Assembly (NCBI GenBank): GCA_023423215.1
Contig: JAFAFZ010000571.1
Location: 1-6,278, forward strand
Length of the DNA: 6,278 nucleotides
Reading direction: 5' to 3'
From: Actinomycetes bacterium
GTDB taxonomy: Bacteria > Actinomycetota > Acidimicrobiia > Acidimicrobiales > Microtrichaceae
Shown: positions 1 to 6,048 of the stretch, piece after piece
Position numbering within the stretch: position 1 is the first letter of the stretch
Layout of the letters: the number at the start of each line of letters is the position of its first letter
Position numbers and translations under genes: made by a program
Notes under the pieces: model-generated
The model's database searches: none
The model's input: only the letters and a program-made list of their open reading frames with translations
Told to the model about the DNA's origin: nothing

Positions 1-355
1 GCACCGAGGCGAGGGATGCGGCGACCTGCGCGCTCGGGGCGGCGGGGTCGAGGTCGAGGCGCACCAGCCGGGTGACGCCGACGGAGGCCAGGTCGACCAG
101 GGCGCCGTCGGCCGCGGCGGGCCCGGCGCAGACCACGGTGACCTCGCCGGACCACTGCTCGCCCACGCGCAGGGCGACCTCGACCGCCGCCAGGTCCGCC
201 TCGGAGAACCCGTGGCCGTGGTTCACGCCGCGCACGGTGCCGTGCAGGGGGTCGATCTCGGCGCGCAGCTCGGCCCACTTCACGCAGGCGACCACCTGCA
301 GCCGGTCCACCGCCTGCTGCTCAGCAGGCCGCGCTGCAGGCTGCTCAGGAAGCAT
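1..355 (-). CDS. fixA: Electron transfer flavoprotein beta subunit (FixA-like), 5' part only
   Basis: This is the N-terminal part of an ETF beta subunit; the C-terminus lies beyond the left edge. ETF beta pairs with ETF alpha to carry electrons between a flavin dehydrogenase and a quinone oxidoreductase, and itself binds AMP. The reading VVACVKWAELRAEIDPLHG is the usual first strand of ETF beta (VxVCVKxVxD). It is followed by FSEADLAAVEVALRVGE (the 'D..A.E.AL.L.E' helix) and VTVVCAGP (the second strand). The ATG at 355 overlaps the end of fixX by 11 bases, which fits translational coupling. Codons 2-11 from that ATG use unusually many T/A third positions and encode a Pro/Gln/Ala-rich tail that the family does not need. 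The GTG at 310 or at 295 is therefore a serious alternative; none of the three has a good Shine-Dalgarno. Family assignment is firm, the start is not. It is the last recognised gene of the operon inside the window. Confidence 0.85.
   Translation of the reverse strand, partial: MLPEQPAARPAEQQAVDRLQVVACVKWAELRAEIDPLHGTVRGVNHGHGFSEADLAAVEVALRVGEQWSGEVTVVCAGPAAADGALVDLASVGVTRLVRLDLDPAAPSAQVAASLASV
313..328. repeat. Hairpin at the fixX-fixA junction
   Basis: CCTGCT-GCTC-AGCAGG is a perfect inverted repeat with a four-base loop; the flanking G312/C329 pair extends the stem to seven. It lies between the fixX stop and the GTG at 310, just upstream of that possible fixA start. It may be a junction mRNA structure that influences fixA initiation. 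There is no T-tract, so it is not an obvious terminator. Confidence 0.4.
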
Positions 356-659
356 GGAACACCACGCCGTGACCACCCTCGGGATAGGTCCAGGTGATCG
401 CGCCCTCCTCGTTGCAGACGAGGTAGCAGGTGCCGCACTCGAAGCACTGCTCGTAGTTGAAGAGGATGCCGCCGTCGGCGGTCGGCACGAACAGGTTCGC
501 AGGACAGGCCGTGATGCAGCCGCGGACCGAGCAGTCCGCGCACTTGCGGTCGTCGACGGTGATGTGCGGCGTCTCGTGCACCCGGAACTCGACCGAACCC
601 ATGCGGTTCTCGAAGCTCAGGTCGGGGTAGCGGGCGCTGCCGCGTGGTGCAGTGCTCAT
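345..659 (-). CDS. fixX: FixX-type ferredoxin-like protein, 104 aa, eight cysteines
   Basis: This is a small iron-sulphur protein of the FixX family, which acts with FixC as a two-piece ETF:quinone oxidoreductase at the membrane. The order matches FixX: a lead-in with PHITVD (31-36), Cys40-x2-Cys43-x4-Cys48-x3-Cys52-Pro, the linker ILFNYEQC, then Cys72-x2-Cys75-x2-Cys78-x3-Cys82, and the family-typical tail YPEGGHGVVF (92-101). The 72-82 half (CFECGTC) is the diagnostic FixX signature. With eight cysteines it could hold two 4Fe-4S clusters, whereas E. coli FixX, as I recall it, has only enough for one. The ATG overlaps the fixC stop as ATGA (four bases shared). A GAGGA Shine-Dalgarno (667-671) sits seven bases upstream, so this start is well supported. 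Its stop lies within the possible start region of fixA. Confidence 0.92.
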   Translation of the reverse strand: MSTAPRGSARYPDLSFENRMGSVEFRVHETPHITVDDRKCADCSVRGCITACPANLFVPTADGGILFNYEQCFECGTCYLVCNEEGAITWTYPEGGHGVVFHAS

Positions 660-1984
660 CCGAAGGTCCTCAGTGCTCGCACGCCCTCTGTGACCAGGTC
701 GCGCAGCTTCACCTTGTTCCGGCGCATCTCGCTGCGCACGATGCGGGCGAGGCCGGGCTTGGGCTCGGGGTTCGTGACGGTGAAGAGCTGCTCGACGACG
801 CCGAGCGCCAGGCCGGGCAGCTGGCGCTGCGCCAGGTCGCCCATGACCAGGTGGGGCGCCTGTCGCAGCTTGCGGTGGTCGGCCAGCACGAAGCTGGACT
901 CGAGCCGGGTGCGGTAGCCGGCCAGCCCGTCCGACGACGTGTCGCCGCGACGGATGGCGCGGGCGGCGGCGCGTCCGGCGGCGCCTCCGGAGCCGATCGC
1001 GAAGTTGACCCCCTCGAGCCAGATGCCGGCGGCGAGGCACATCGCCGCGGCATCGCCGGCGACGAGGATCCCGTCGCCGATGAGCTCGGGCATCATGTCG
1101 TAGCCCGCCTCGGGGATGACGTGCGCCGAGTACTCGGACACCTCGCCGCCCTCGACCAGCGGGGCGATGGCGGGGTGCGCCTTCAGCTCACCCAGGATCT
1201 CCTCGGGCCGGCGGCCACCCTTCGCCAGGGCGGGCAGGGACAGCACCAGCCCGACCGCCAGGCTGTCGCGGTTGGTGTAGAGGAACCCGCCGCCGGGGAC
1301 GTCGCCCGTGCAGCCGAGGATCTCGATGTCGACGCCGTGGTCGCCGCGCACGGCGAAGCGCTCCTCGATGACCTCACGCGGCAGGTGGATCGTCTCCTTC
1401 ACGCCGAGCGTGTAGTTGGCGGGGTCGGTCTCGGGGTAGAGGCCGGCCTCCTTCGCCAGGAACGAGTTCACGCCGTCGCACGCGATGACGACCTGCGCGG
1501 TCAGGTCGCCGTCGGGCCGGTCGGTGCGCACGCCGACGACGCGACCGTCGGGGTCGCGCAGCAGGCCGGTCGCCGTGGTCGAGCAGACGAGCACGGCGCC
1601 GGCGTCCTCGGCGACGCCGGCGAGCCAGGCGTCGAACTCGGGACGGAGCGCGGTGGCGCCGTTGTACGGGGCTTCACCCCAGGCGTGGGAGCGGTAGTCG
1701 ACGGTGAGGGCCTGGTCACCGTCGATGAGCATCGTCGAGCGACGGGTCACCCAGCGCTGGATCGGCGCCTGCTCCCACCACCTCGGGACGAGCGTGTCCA
1801 GGATGCGCCCGTAGATCACGCCGCCGTACATGTTCTTCGACCCGGGGAACGGGCCTCGCTCCAGCAGGCAGACCGAGCACCCCGATCGGGCCAGCTCGAG
1901 CGCCGCGGCGGCACCGGCGGGTCCGGCGCCGACGACGATCGCGTCGAAGTCGGTCGAGGTGGCGGCGTCGGAGGTCGGGGCCAT
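656..1984 (-). CDS. fixC: FAD-dependent oxidoreductase, FixC / ETF:quinone oxidoreductase family, 442 aa
   Basis: This flavoprotein probably passes electrons between ETF and the quinone pool together with FixX. The FAD-binding Rossmann motif is VVGAGPAGAAAALELARSG, with GxGxxG at 19-24 and the ribose-binding Glu at 41 (LLERG). It is followed by GSKNMYGGVIYG (47-58), a hallmark of the FixC/geranylgeranyl-reductase superfamily. The second FAD motif, ILVAGDAAAMCLAAGIWLEG, lies in the C-terminal half, and the tail (IVRSEMRRNKVKLRDLVTEG) resembles FixC tails. Length is normal for FixC (about 430-440 aa). The ATG overlaps the ETF alpha stop by one base (TGATG). A GAGGA Shine-Dalgarno (1994-1998) is nine bases upstream, which supports independent initiation. 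The same frame is open upstream, without any stop, through the whole ETF alpha gene into the OYE-like enzyme. A mechanical gene caller could therefore merge fixC with that enzyme; I treat it as a separate gene because ETF alpha occupies the intervening DNA in another frame. Confidence 0.93.
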   Translation of the reverse strand: MAPTSDAATSTDFDAIVVGAGPAGAAAALELARSGCSVCLLERGPFPGSKNMYGGVIYGRILDTLVPRWWEQAPIQRWVTRRSTMLIDGDQALTVDYRSHAWGEAPYNGATALRPEFDAWLAGVAEDAGAVLVCSTTATGLLRDPDGRVVGVRTDRPDGDLTAQVVIACDGVNSFLAKEAGLYPETDPANYTLGVKETIHLPREVIEERFAVRGDHGVDIEILGCTGDVPGGGFLYTNRDSLAVGLVLSLPALAKGGRRPEEILGELKAHPAIAPLVEGGEVSEYSAHVIPEAGYDMMPELIGDGILVAGDAAAMCLAAGIWLEGVNFAIGSGGAAGRAAARAIRRGDTSSDGLAGYRTRLESSFVLADHRKLRQAPHLVMGDLAQRQLPGLALGVVEQLFTVTNPEPKPGLARIVRSEMRRNKVKLRDLVTEGVRALRTFG

Positions 1985-2922
1985 CACACGTCGTCCTCGA
2001 CGAGGGTGACGGGGGTCCCGAGCCGGGCGGCCAGCGCGTCGAGCGTCGCGTTCGCGTCGCTGACGACCGCCAGGTCGGCGAGCTCCATCATCGGGCAGTG
2101 CGGGTCGACGTTGACGCTGATGACGTGGTCCGGGTGGCCGAGCCCGGCGGTGTGCTGCACGGCGCCCGAGATCCCGAACGCCAGGTAGAGGCGCGGGTCG
2201 ACGACGACGCCGGTGGTGCCGATCTGCCGGTTGTGCCCCAGCCAGCCCCGGTCGGTGATGACGCGGGTCGCGCCCATCGACGCGTCCAGGGCGGCGGCCA
2301 CCTCGGCCAGCTGGACGAAGCGCTCGGCGCCCTCGAGCCCGGCTCCCCCGCCCAGGATGCGCGGCGCCTCGGACAGGTCCATCGTCGACACGTCGGGCGG
2401 CAGCAGCTCGTCGAGCACCGGATCGGCGACCTCGACGTCCCGATCCGCGACGTCCAGCTCGACGACGTCCGGCAGCGGTGTGTCGGAGGGGACGACGCCG
2501 CGCACGCCGGGCTGCAGCGTCACGACGGACGGGCCCGTCAGCACGTGGTCGGTCAGCACCCGTCCACCGTGTCGCACCGTGGTGACGGTCGCGCCGCGCA
2601 GCTCCATGGCGTTCGCCAGCAGCGGGCGGTCGAGTGCAGCGGCCAGACGGGGCGCCAGGTCGCGGCCGTCGGGCGAGGCGGGCAGCAGCACCAGGTGCTC
2701 GCCGGCGACCAGCGGTGCCAGGCGCTCGGCCCAGGCGCCCGGTGCGTACCCTGCCGTCTCCCAGACGCGCAGCTCCGACGCGATGCCGGCGAGCGACGCG
2801 GCTGCGACAGCGGCGCCGTCGCCGACCAGCAGCGCTCGACCTCCTGCCTCTGCGACGGTCTCGGCACCACCTGCGGGCAGCACGCCGGCGCGGACCGGGA
2901 CGAGTGCGAGCAGGTCGGACAT
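1984..2922 (-). CDS. fixB: Electron transfer flavoprotein alpha subunit (FixB-like), 312 aa
   Basis: ETF alpha holds the FAD of the soluble ETF heterodimer. The C-terminal FAD domain is clear: MGATRVITDRGW (216-227), QIGTTG (233-238, usually QVGQTG), YLAFGISGAVQH (246-257, with the conserved His257) and NVDPHCPMMELAD (271-283, usually NKDPEAPIFQVAD). The N-terminal domain (1 to about 180) is divergent, and total length is normal. The family's GGRGL loop reads GGGAGL here (191-196), so the conserved flavin-contacting Arg is replaced by Ala194. Start: ATG 2922 is the family-like N-terminus. The Shine-Dalgarno-like GGGAGGGGG (2939-2947) is 16 bases from it but only seven from an in-frame TTG at 2931, so initiation three codons earlier is plausible. 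A GTG at 3054 would add 44 Arg/Pro-rich residues and is unlikely. The stop overlaps the fixC start by one base. The partner beta subunit is not adjacent but lies after fixX. Confidence 0.93.
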   Translation of the reverse strand: MSDLLALVPVRAGVLPAGGAETVAEAGGRALLVGDGAAVAAASLAGIASELRVWETAGYAPGAWAERLAPLVAGEHLVLLPASPDGRDLAPRLAAALDRPLLANAMELRGATVTTVRHGGRVLTDHVLTGPSVVTLQPGVRGVVPSDTPLPDVVELDVADRDVEVADPVLDELLPPDVSTMDLSEAPRILGGGAGLEGAERFVQLAEVAAALDASMGATRVITDRGWLGHNRQIGTTGVVVDPRLYLAFGISGAVQHTAGLGHPDHVISVNVDPHCPMMELADLAVVSDANATLDALAARLGTPVTLVEDDV

Positions 2923-3043
2923 GTCCAGCAAGGTAGTGCCCCCTCCCGAGGTCGCCCCAAGCGGCCGGCGGCCCGTGCCCGGGCGGGTGCGACCCTCGTC
3001 GCGCTCTGGCGCCGACGCGAGCGGGCGAGCGGTCCGCGGCCGG
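2923..3043 (-). other. Stop-free junction between the OYE-like gene and ETF alpha
   Basis: These 121 bases lie between the last recognisable codon of the oxidoreductase (Ile656) and the ETF alpha ATG. Read on the minus strand, none of the three frames contains a stop codon. The oxidoreductase frame continues as an Arg/Ala/Pro/Gly-rich string with no recognisable domain. The ETF alpha frame is +1 relative to it and has its nearest upstream stop (TGA) eight codons before the GTG at 3054. The segment also carries the G-rich Shine-Dalgarno-like run at 2939-2947 for ETF alpha. Two adjacent CGA codons (2996-3001) and one AGA codon shortly upstream are single substitutions away from TGA. Confidence 0.75.
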
Positions 3044-5011
3044 GATCGCGGCACCGACGCGTTCGCCGTCGATCACTGCCGCGTGCGCCCGACGAGGAGC
3101 GATCGCGTCGCCCGCGCGGTGCACGTCCAGGCCGCGGCCGCGCAGCTCGTGGTACAGCTCCTCGGCCGGGTTGGCGGGGACGGCCAGGACGAGCCAGTCG
3201 ACCGACCGGGTCAGCTGCGCACCGGTCGGGTGGTGCTGCAGCCCGACGACGTGCTCGCCGCCCTCACCCTCGTGCACGCTCATCACGCCGCACTCGGTGG
3301 TCTGCACGATGCCCTTGGCGCTCGCACGGATCCACCAGTTCTCCATGTCCAGGGTGATGCCCAGGTCCTGGCCGACGACCATGCCCGGCGTGATGACCTC
3401 GACGTCGCAGCCGCGGTCGGCCAGCAGCTCGGCGACCGAGGTCGCGTGGTGGAAGCCGATCTCGTCGACGACGACGACGCTGCCCTCGGGCTGCGCGCGG
3501 CCGGTCAGCACGTCGCGCACGTCGACGATCCAGCCCGAGCCGTCGACCTGGTCGGCCGGCACCCAGTACGGCGGCGCGACCACCGCGCCGGTGGCGACCA
3601 CGACGGTGTCCGGGGCGCGGCGCTCGACCTCGTCCGCAGTGGCGTCGACGCCGTACTCGACCTGGACGCCGAGGCGGGCACACTCGTGGACCTGGTTGCG
3701 CACCAGGTCGCCGAGCTCGGCGCGGTTCGGCACCGACGCGGCCAGGCGGACCTGGCCGCCGGCCAGCTGCTCGCGCTCCAGGACGGTGACGTGGTGGCCG
3801 TTGCGGGCCGCCGCGATCGCGGCCTGCAGACCGGCCGGCCCGGCGCCCACCACCAGCACCCGGCGGCCGAGGGTGACGGGTCGGGCCTCGCCGACGCCGA
3901 GCGATTCGCGACCGGTCCGCGGGTTCTCGATGCAGCCGAGCCAGCGGTTCAGTCCCATGCGGCCGACGCACTCCTGGTTGCAGGACAGGCACAGGCGGGT
4001 GTCGTCGGTGAAGCCACCGCGGGCCTTGCGCACGAAGTCGGCGTCCGCGATCTGGCCCCGCACGACGCCGACCAGGTCGCACTGCCCCTCCTGCAGCGCA
4101 CGCTCGGCCTGGAGCGGGTCCTTGAACCGGCCGACGCCGACGACCGGCAGGTCGACGGCCTGGCGCAGCGCCGAGGGGATGAACATCGCGTAGCCGGGCG
4201 GGATGTGCATCGACGCCTCGATCATGAACAGCGACGCGGTGGCGACGCCGATCGAGGTGTTGATGTAGTCGACCTGGCCCGTGGCCTCGACCATGCGGGC
4301 GACCTCGATCGCCTCGTCGATGGTGGTGCCGCCCTCGATGAGCTCGTCGCCGCAGAGCCGCACGCCCAGCGCCAGGTCCGGTCCGATCGCGGCCCGCACG
4401 GCGGCGACGATCTCCAGCAGGATGCGGGCCCGGTCCGCCAGCGTGCCGCCGTAGTCGTCCGTGCGCCGGTTGGTGGCGGGCGACAGGAAGCCGCGCACGA
4501 TCGAGGAGTGCGAGCACTGCAGCTCGACGCCGTCGAAGCCGCCCTCGGCGCAGTGGCCGGCGACGAGCGCGTACGACGCGACGATCTCGGCGATCTCGTC
4601 GGCGTCGACGGCCTTCGGCACCTCTCGGAAGAGGGGGTCCGCGACAGGGGACGGCGCCCAGACCGGCAGGCGCGAGAACATCGAGCTGGCCTGGCCGCCG
4701 TTGTGGTTGATCTGGGCGAAGATCGGCACGCGGTGGCGGTGCACCGCCTCGGTGATGCGGCGGTAGCCCGGGATGACCTCTCGGTGGAAGCCGTGGATCA
4801 GCTTCTCGTAGGGCCAGTCCGTCGGGTGGGTCGAGTGCTCCTCGGTGATGATCAGACCAGCGCCGCCCTCGGCGCGTGCCGCGTAGTAGGCGGCGTGCTG
4901 CTCGGTCGGCAGGCCGTCCTCGGCGTAGTTGGTGAGGTGCGCGGAGAACACGATCCGGTTGCGCACCGTCACCGGCCCCAGCTGCAGGGGCGACCAGATC
5001 ATCTCGGTCAT
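3044..5011 (-). CDS. FMN/4Fe-4S/FAD oxidoreductase, OYE/FadH/TMADH superfamily (mycofactocin-associated FadH/OYE type 2-like)
   Basis: This is a three-part flavoenzyme of about 656 recognisable residues. The N-terminal TIM barrel (1 to about 330) starts with the OYE signature SPLQLGPVTVRNRIVFSAH, then INHNGGQASS (101-110), FLSPATNRRTDDYGG (175-189) and VVGVGRFKDP (290-299). The 4Fe-4S motif Cys341-x2-Cys344-x3-Cys348-x11-Cys360 matches 2,4-dienoyl-CoA reductase spacing. An FAD domain follows, with GxGxxG at 389-394, VVATGA at 471-476 and GDAIAPRR at 634-641. The second dinucleotide fold (from about 511) reads VVVVDEIGFHHATSVAELL and lacks GxGxxG, as in trimethylamine dehydrogenase, which donates to ETF. 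In the active site His168 is kept, but the tyrosines of TMADH and FadH are replaced (Gln165, Ser170), so the substrate is probably different and is unknown. I recognise the mycofactocin-associated family from memory only. The start is ATG 5011, with no clear Shine-Dalgarno; ATG 5002 is an alternative. The end given is where family similarity stops: there is no stop codon there, and the frame stays open to 656. Confidence 0.88.
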
Positions 5012-5017
5012 GGCCGC

Positions 5018-5023
5018 AGGCTA
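5018..5023 (-). promoter_or_regulatory. Candidate -10 element for the electron-transfer operon (possibly leaderless)
   Basis: On the minus strand the hexamer TAGCCT (pattern TAnnnT) lies six bases before the ATG at 5011. That spacing is typical of leaderless actinobacterial transcripts, where transcription starts at or next to the A of the start codon. The absence of a clear Shine-Dalgarno before 5011 agrees with this. No convincing -35 box is visible 16-19 bases upstream, so the call rests on one hexamer and its position. Confidence 0.35.
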
Positions 5024-5076
5024 CGTCGACCCTGCGGGGGCGACGAATGCGGTGGCCGGAGCCCGGTCCGGGCGAC

Positions 5077-5080
5077 GAGG
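5077..5080 (+). promoter_or_regulatory. Shine-Dalgarno GAGG of the GNAT gene
   Basis: GAGG, within GACGAGG, ends eight bases before the ATG at 5089. It selects that start over the upstream ATG at 5047, which has no such site and would only add a short non-family extension. The site lies in the 77-base gap between the divergent GNAT and oxidoreductase genes. Confidence 0.6.
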
Positions 5081-5088
5081 CTGTCCGC

Positions 5089-5607
5089 ATGCTGATCCGC
5101 CGATCCACCGATGCCGACCTCGACGCCATCGACGAGGTGCACCGCCGGGCCTTCGCGGCGCCGGGCTCGACCGACGAGCCGATCGAGGTCGGCCTAGCGC
5201 GGGCGCTGCGTGCGGACGTCGGTTGGGTGCCGGCGCTGTCCCTCGTCGCCGAGGACCGGGACGGCCGGGTGGTGGGCCACGTCGTGTGCACCGAGGGCTC
5301 GCTCGATGGCACGCGGGCGGTCGGCCTCGGACCGGTCGGCGTCCTGCCGGAGCTGCAGCGCCGTGGCGTCGGCTCGGCGCTGGTGCACGCCGTGCTGGGA
5401 GCGGCCGACGCGCTCGACGTCGGCGTCGTCGTGCTGCTGGGGCACGTCGACTACTACCCACGCTTCGGGTTCGTCCCGGCCGCTTCCCTCGGGATCGACG
5501 CGCCGGACCCGGAGTGGGGTGAGCACTTCCAGGCGCGCACGCTGCACGCGTGGACGCCCGGGCTGCGGGGTGGCTTCCGCTACGCCGCGCCGTTCGAGGA
5601 GCTGTAG
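5089..5607 (+). CDS. GNAT family N-acetyltransferase (YhbS-like), 172 aa
   Basis: This is an acetyl-CoA-dependent N-acyltransferase of the GNAT fold; the acceptor is unknown. The N-terminus MLIRRSTDADLDAIDEVHRRAF is the usual GNAT opening (strand, then the 'D..AI..V...AF' helix). The acetyl-CoA-binding motif A is GPVGVLPELQRRGVGSAL (81-98), with Gln90-x2-Gly93-x-Gly95 forming the pyrophosphate loop. It is followed by VVLLGHVDYYPRFGFVPA (114-131), which is characteristic of the YhbS-type subgroup (COG3153-like). Length is normal. The start at 5089 has a GAGG Shine-Dalgarno eight bases upstream. The gene is divergent from the oxidoreductase operon and ends five bases before the stop of the convergent small gene, leaving no room for a separate terminator. 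Nothing ties it functionally to the electron-transfer genes. Confidence 0.9.
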   Translation: MLIRRSTDADLDAIDEVHRRAFAAPGSTDEPIEVGLARALRADVGWVPALSLVAEDRDGRVVGHVVCTEGSLDGTRAVGLGPVGVLPELQRRGVGSALVHAVLGAADALDVGVVVLLGHVDYYPRFGFVPAASLGIDAPDPEWGEHFQARTLHAWTPGLRGGFRYAAPFEEL

Positions 5608-5612
5608 GCGAC

Positions 5613-5987
5613 TCAGGCGGCGGCGTGGCGGCGTCGGCCGAGGATGACCGCAGTGGTCACGCCGGCGACCGACGAGACCGCGGCGGCCGCCCCGCCGGCG
5701 ACGGCGGCGCCCCGGCCCCACAGGACCCGACCCTTGCTGCCGTCGAGCAGGTTCGAGACCTTGCGCTGCGAATCGACCACGACGTCACCGATCGGCTCGA
5801 GGCCGAAGCCGATGAGCTTGCCGTTGCGGACGTGGCCGAACATGCCGCCCGGCAGCGCCACCGCGACGTCGTCGTGGGTGCGGAAGAGGCCGTTGGCGGA
5901 CTTGGCGAGGTCGATGGCGTTCTTGACGGTGCGTTCGAGCGCAGCGCTCGTCGTCGTGAGCGTCTCGGTCAGCGTGGTGGTTGCCAT
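5613..5987 (-). CDS. Small protein of unknown function with hydrophobic C-terminal segment, 124 aa
   Basis: I do not recognise this family. The protein starts with a Thr-rich stretch (MATTTLTETLTTTSAALERT) and a helix-like segment (about 18-36). A compact middle part follows with LPGGMFGHVRNGKLIGFG (45-62) and EPIGDVVVDSQRKVSNLL (64-81). The C-terminus has a Gly/Ala/Val-rich hydrophobic segment (about 93-117), then GRRRHAAA. That layout would fit a single membrane anchor with a positively charged tail, or a glycine-rich amphipathic helix; the high Gly/Ala content makes membrane insertion uncertain. The start at 5987 is chosen because of a full AGGAGG Shine-Dalgarno (5996-6001) eight bases upstream; an ATG at 6035 lacks one. 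A good promoter lies upstream, so the gene is probably monocistronic. It converges with the GNAT gene. Confidence 0.8.
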   Translation of the reverse strand: MATTTLTETLTTTSAALERTVKNAIDLAKSANGLFRTHDDVAVALPGGMFGHVRNGKLIGFGLEPIGDVVVDSQRKVSNLLDGSKGRVLWGRGAAVAGGAAAAVSSVAGVTTAVILGRRRHAAA

Positions 5988-5995
5988 GTCGATCG

Positions 5996-6001
5996 CCTCC
6001 T
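5996..6001 (-). promoter_or_regulatory. Strong Shine-Dalgarno AGGAGG of the small unknown gene
   Basis: A perfect AGGAGG on the minus strand sits eight bases before the ATG at 5987. It decides that start over the in-frame ATG at 6035, and suggests efficient translation. Confidence 0.75.
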
Positions 6002-6048
6002 CGGGCCCCGCACGTCCGAAATGAACCCCGAACATCGGTTCTGTCGTC

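Noticed and set aside
72..917. Plus-strand open frame opposite fixA, fixX and the end of fixC
   Set aside because: It covers three well-supported minus-strand genes and its translation resembles no family.
644..2188. Plus-strand open frame of 514 codons opposite fixC
   Set aside because: It is an antisense shadow of fixC with no recognisable domain and a biased composition.
1984..3054. ETF alpha starting at GTG 3054 with a 44-residue extension
   Set aside because: The extension is Arg/Pro-rich and unlike any ETF alpha N-terminus. The Shine-Dalgarno-like G-rich run lies downstream of this GTG and points to the 2931/2922 starts.
656..5011. A single 1451-residue fusion protein of oxidoreductase and FixC
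   Set aside because: The middle third, across the ETF alpha gene, is an Arg/Ala/Gly/Pro-rich out-of-frame reading with no domain. ETF alpha is clearly coded there in the +1 frame, and fixC has its own start and Shine-Dalgarno. The open frame is real and reported as a finding, but not annotated as one protein.
5056..5071. CCGGA-N6-TCCGG inverted repeat upstream of the GNAT gene as an operator
   Set aside because: The arms are only five GC-rich bases, which is expected by chance here, and no promoter is recognisable around it.
5047..5088. Upstream ATG at 5047 as the GNAT start
   Set aside because: The ATG at 5089 has a well-spaced GAGG site and gives the usual GNAT N-terminus; the extra residues add nothing family-like.
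2213..5095. Long plus-strand open frame of 960 codons opposite the oxidoreductase and ETF alpha
   Set aside because: It lies opposite clearly homologous genes. Its translation is a low-complexity Ser/Thr/Arg then Asp/Val/Gly/His composition, typical of the antisense of GC-rich coding DNA.
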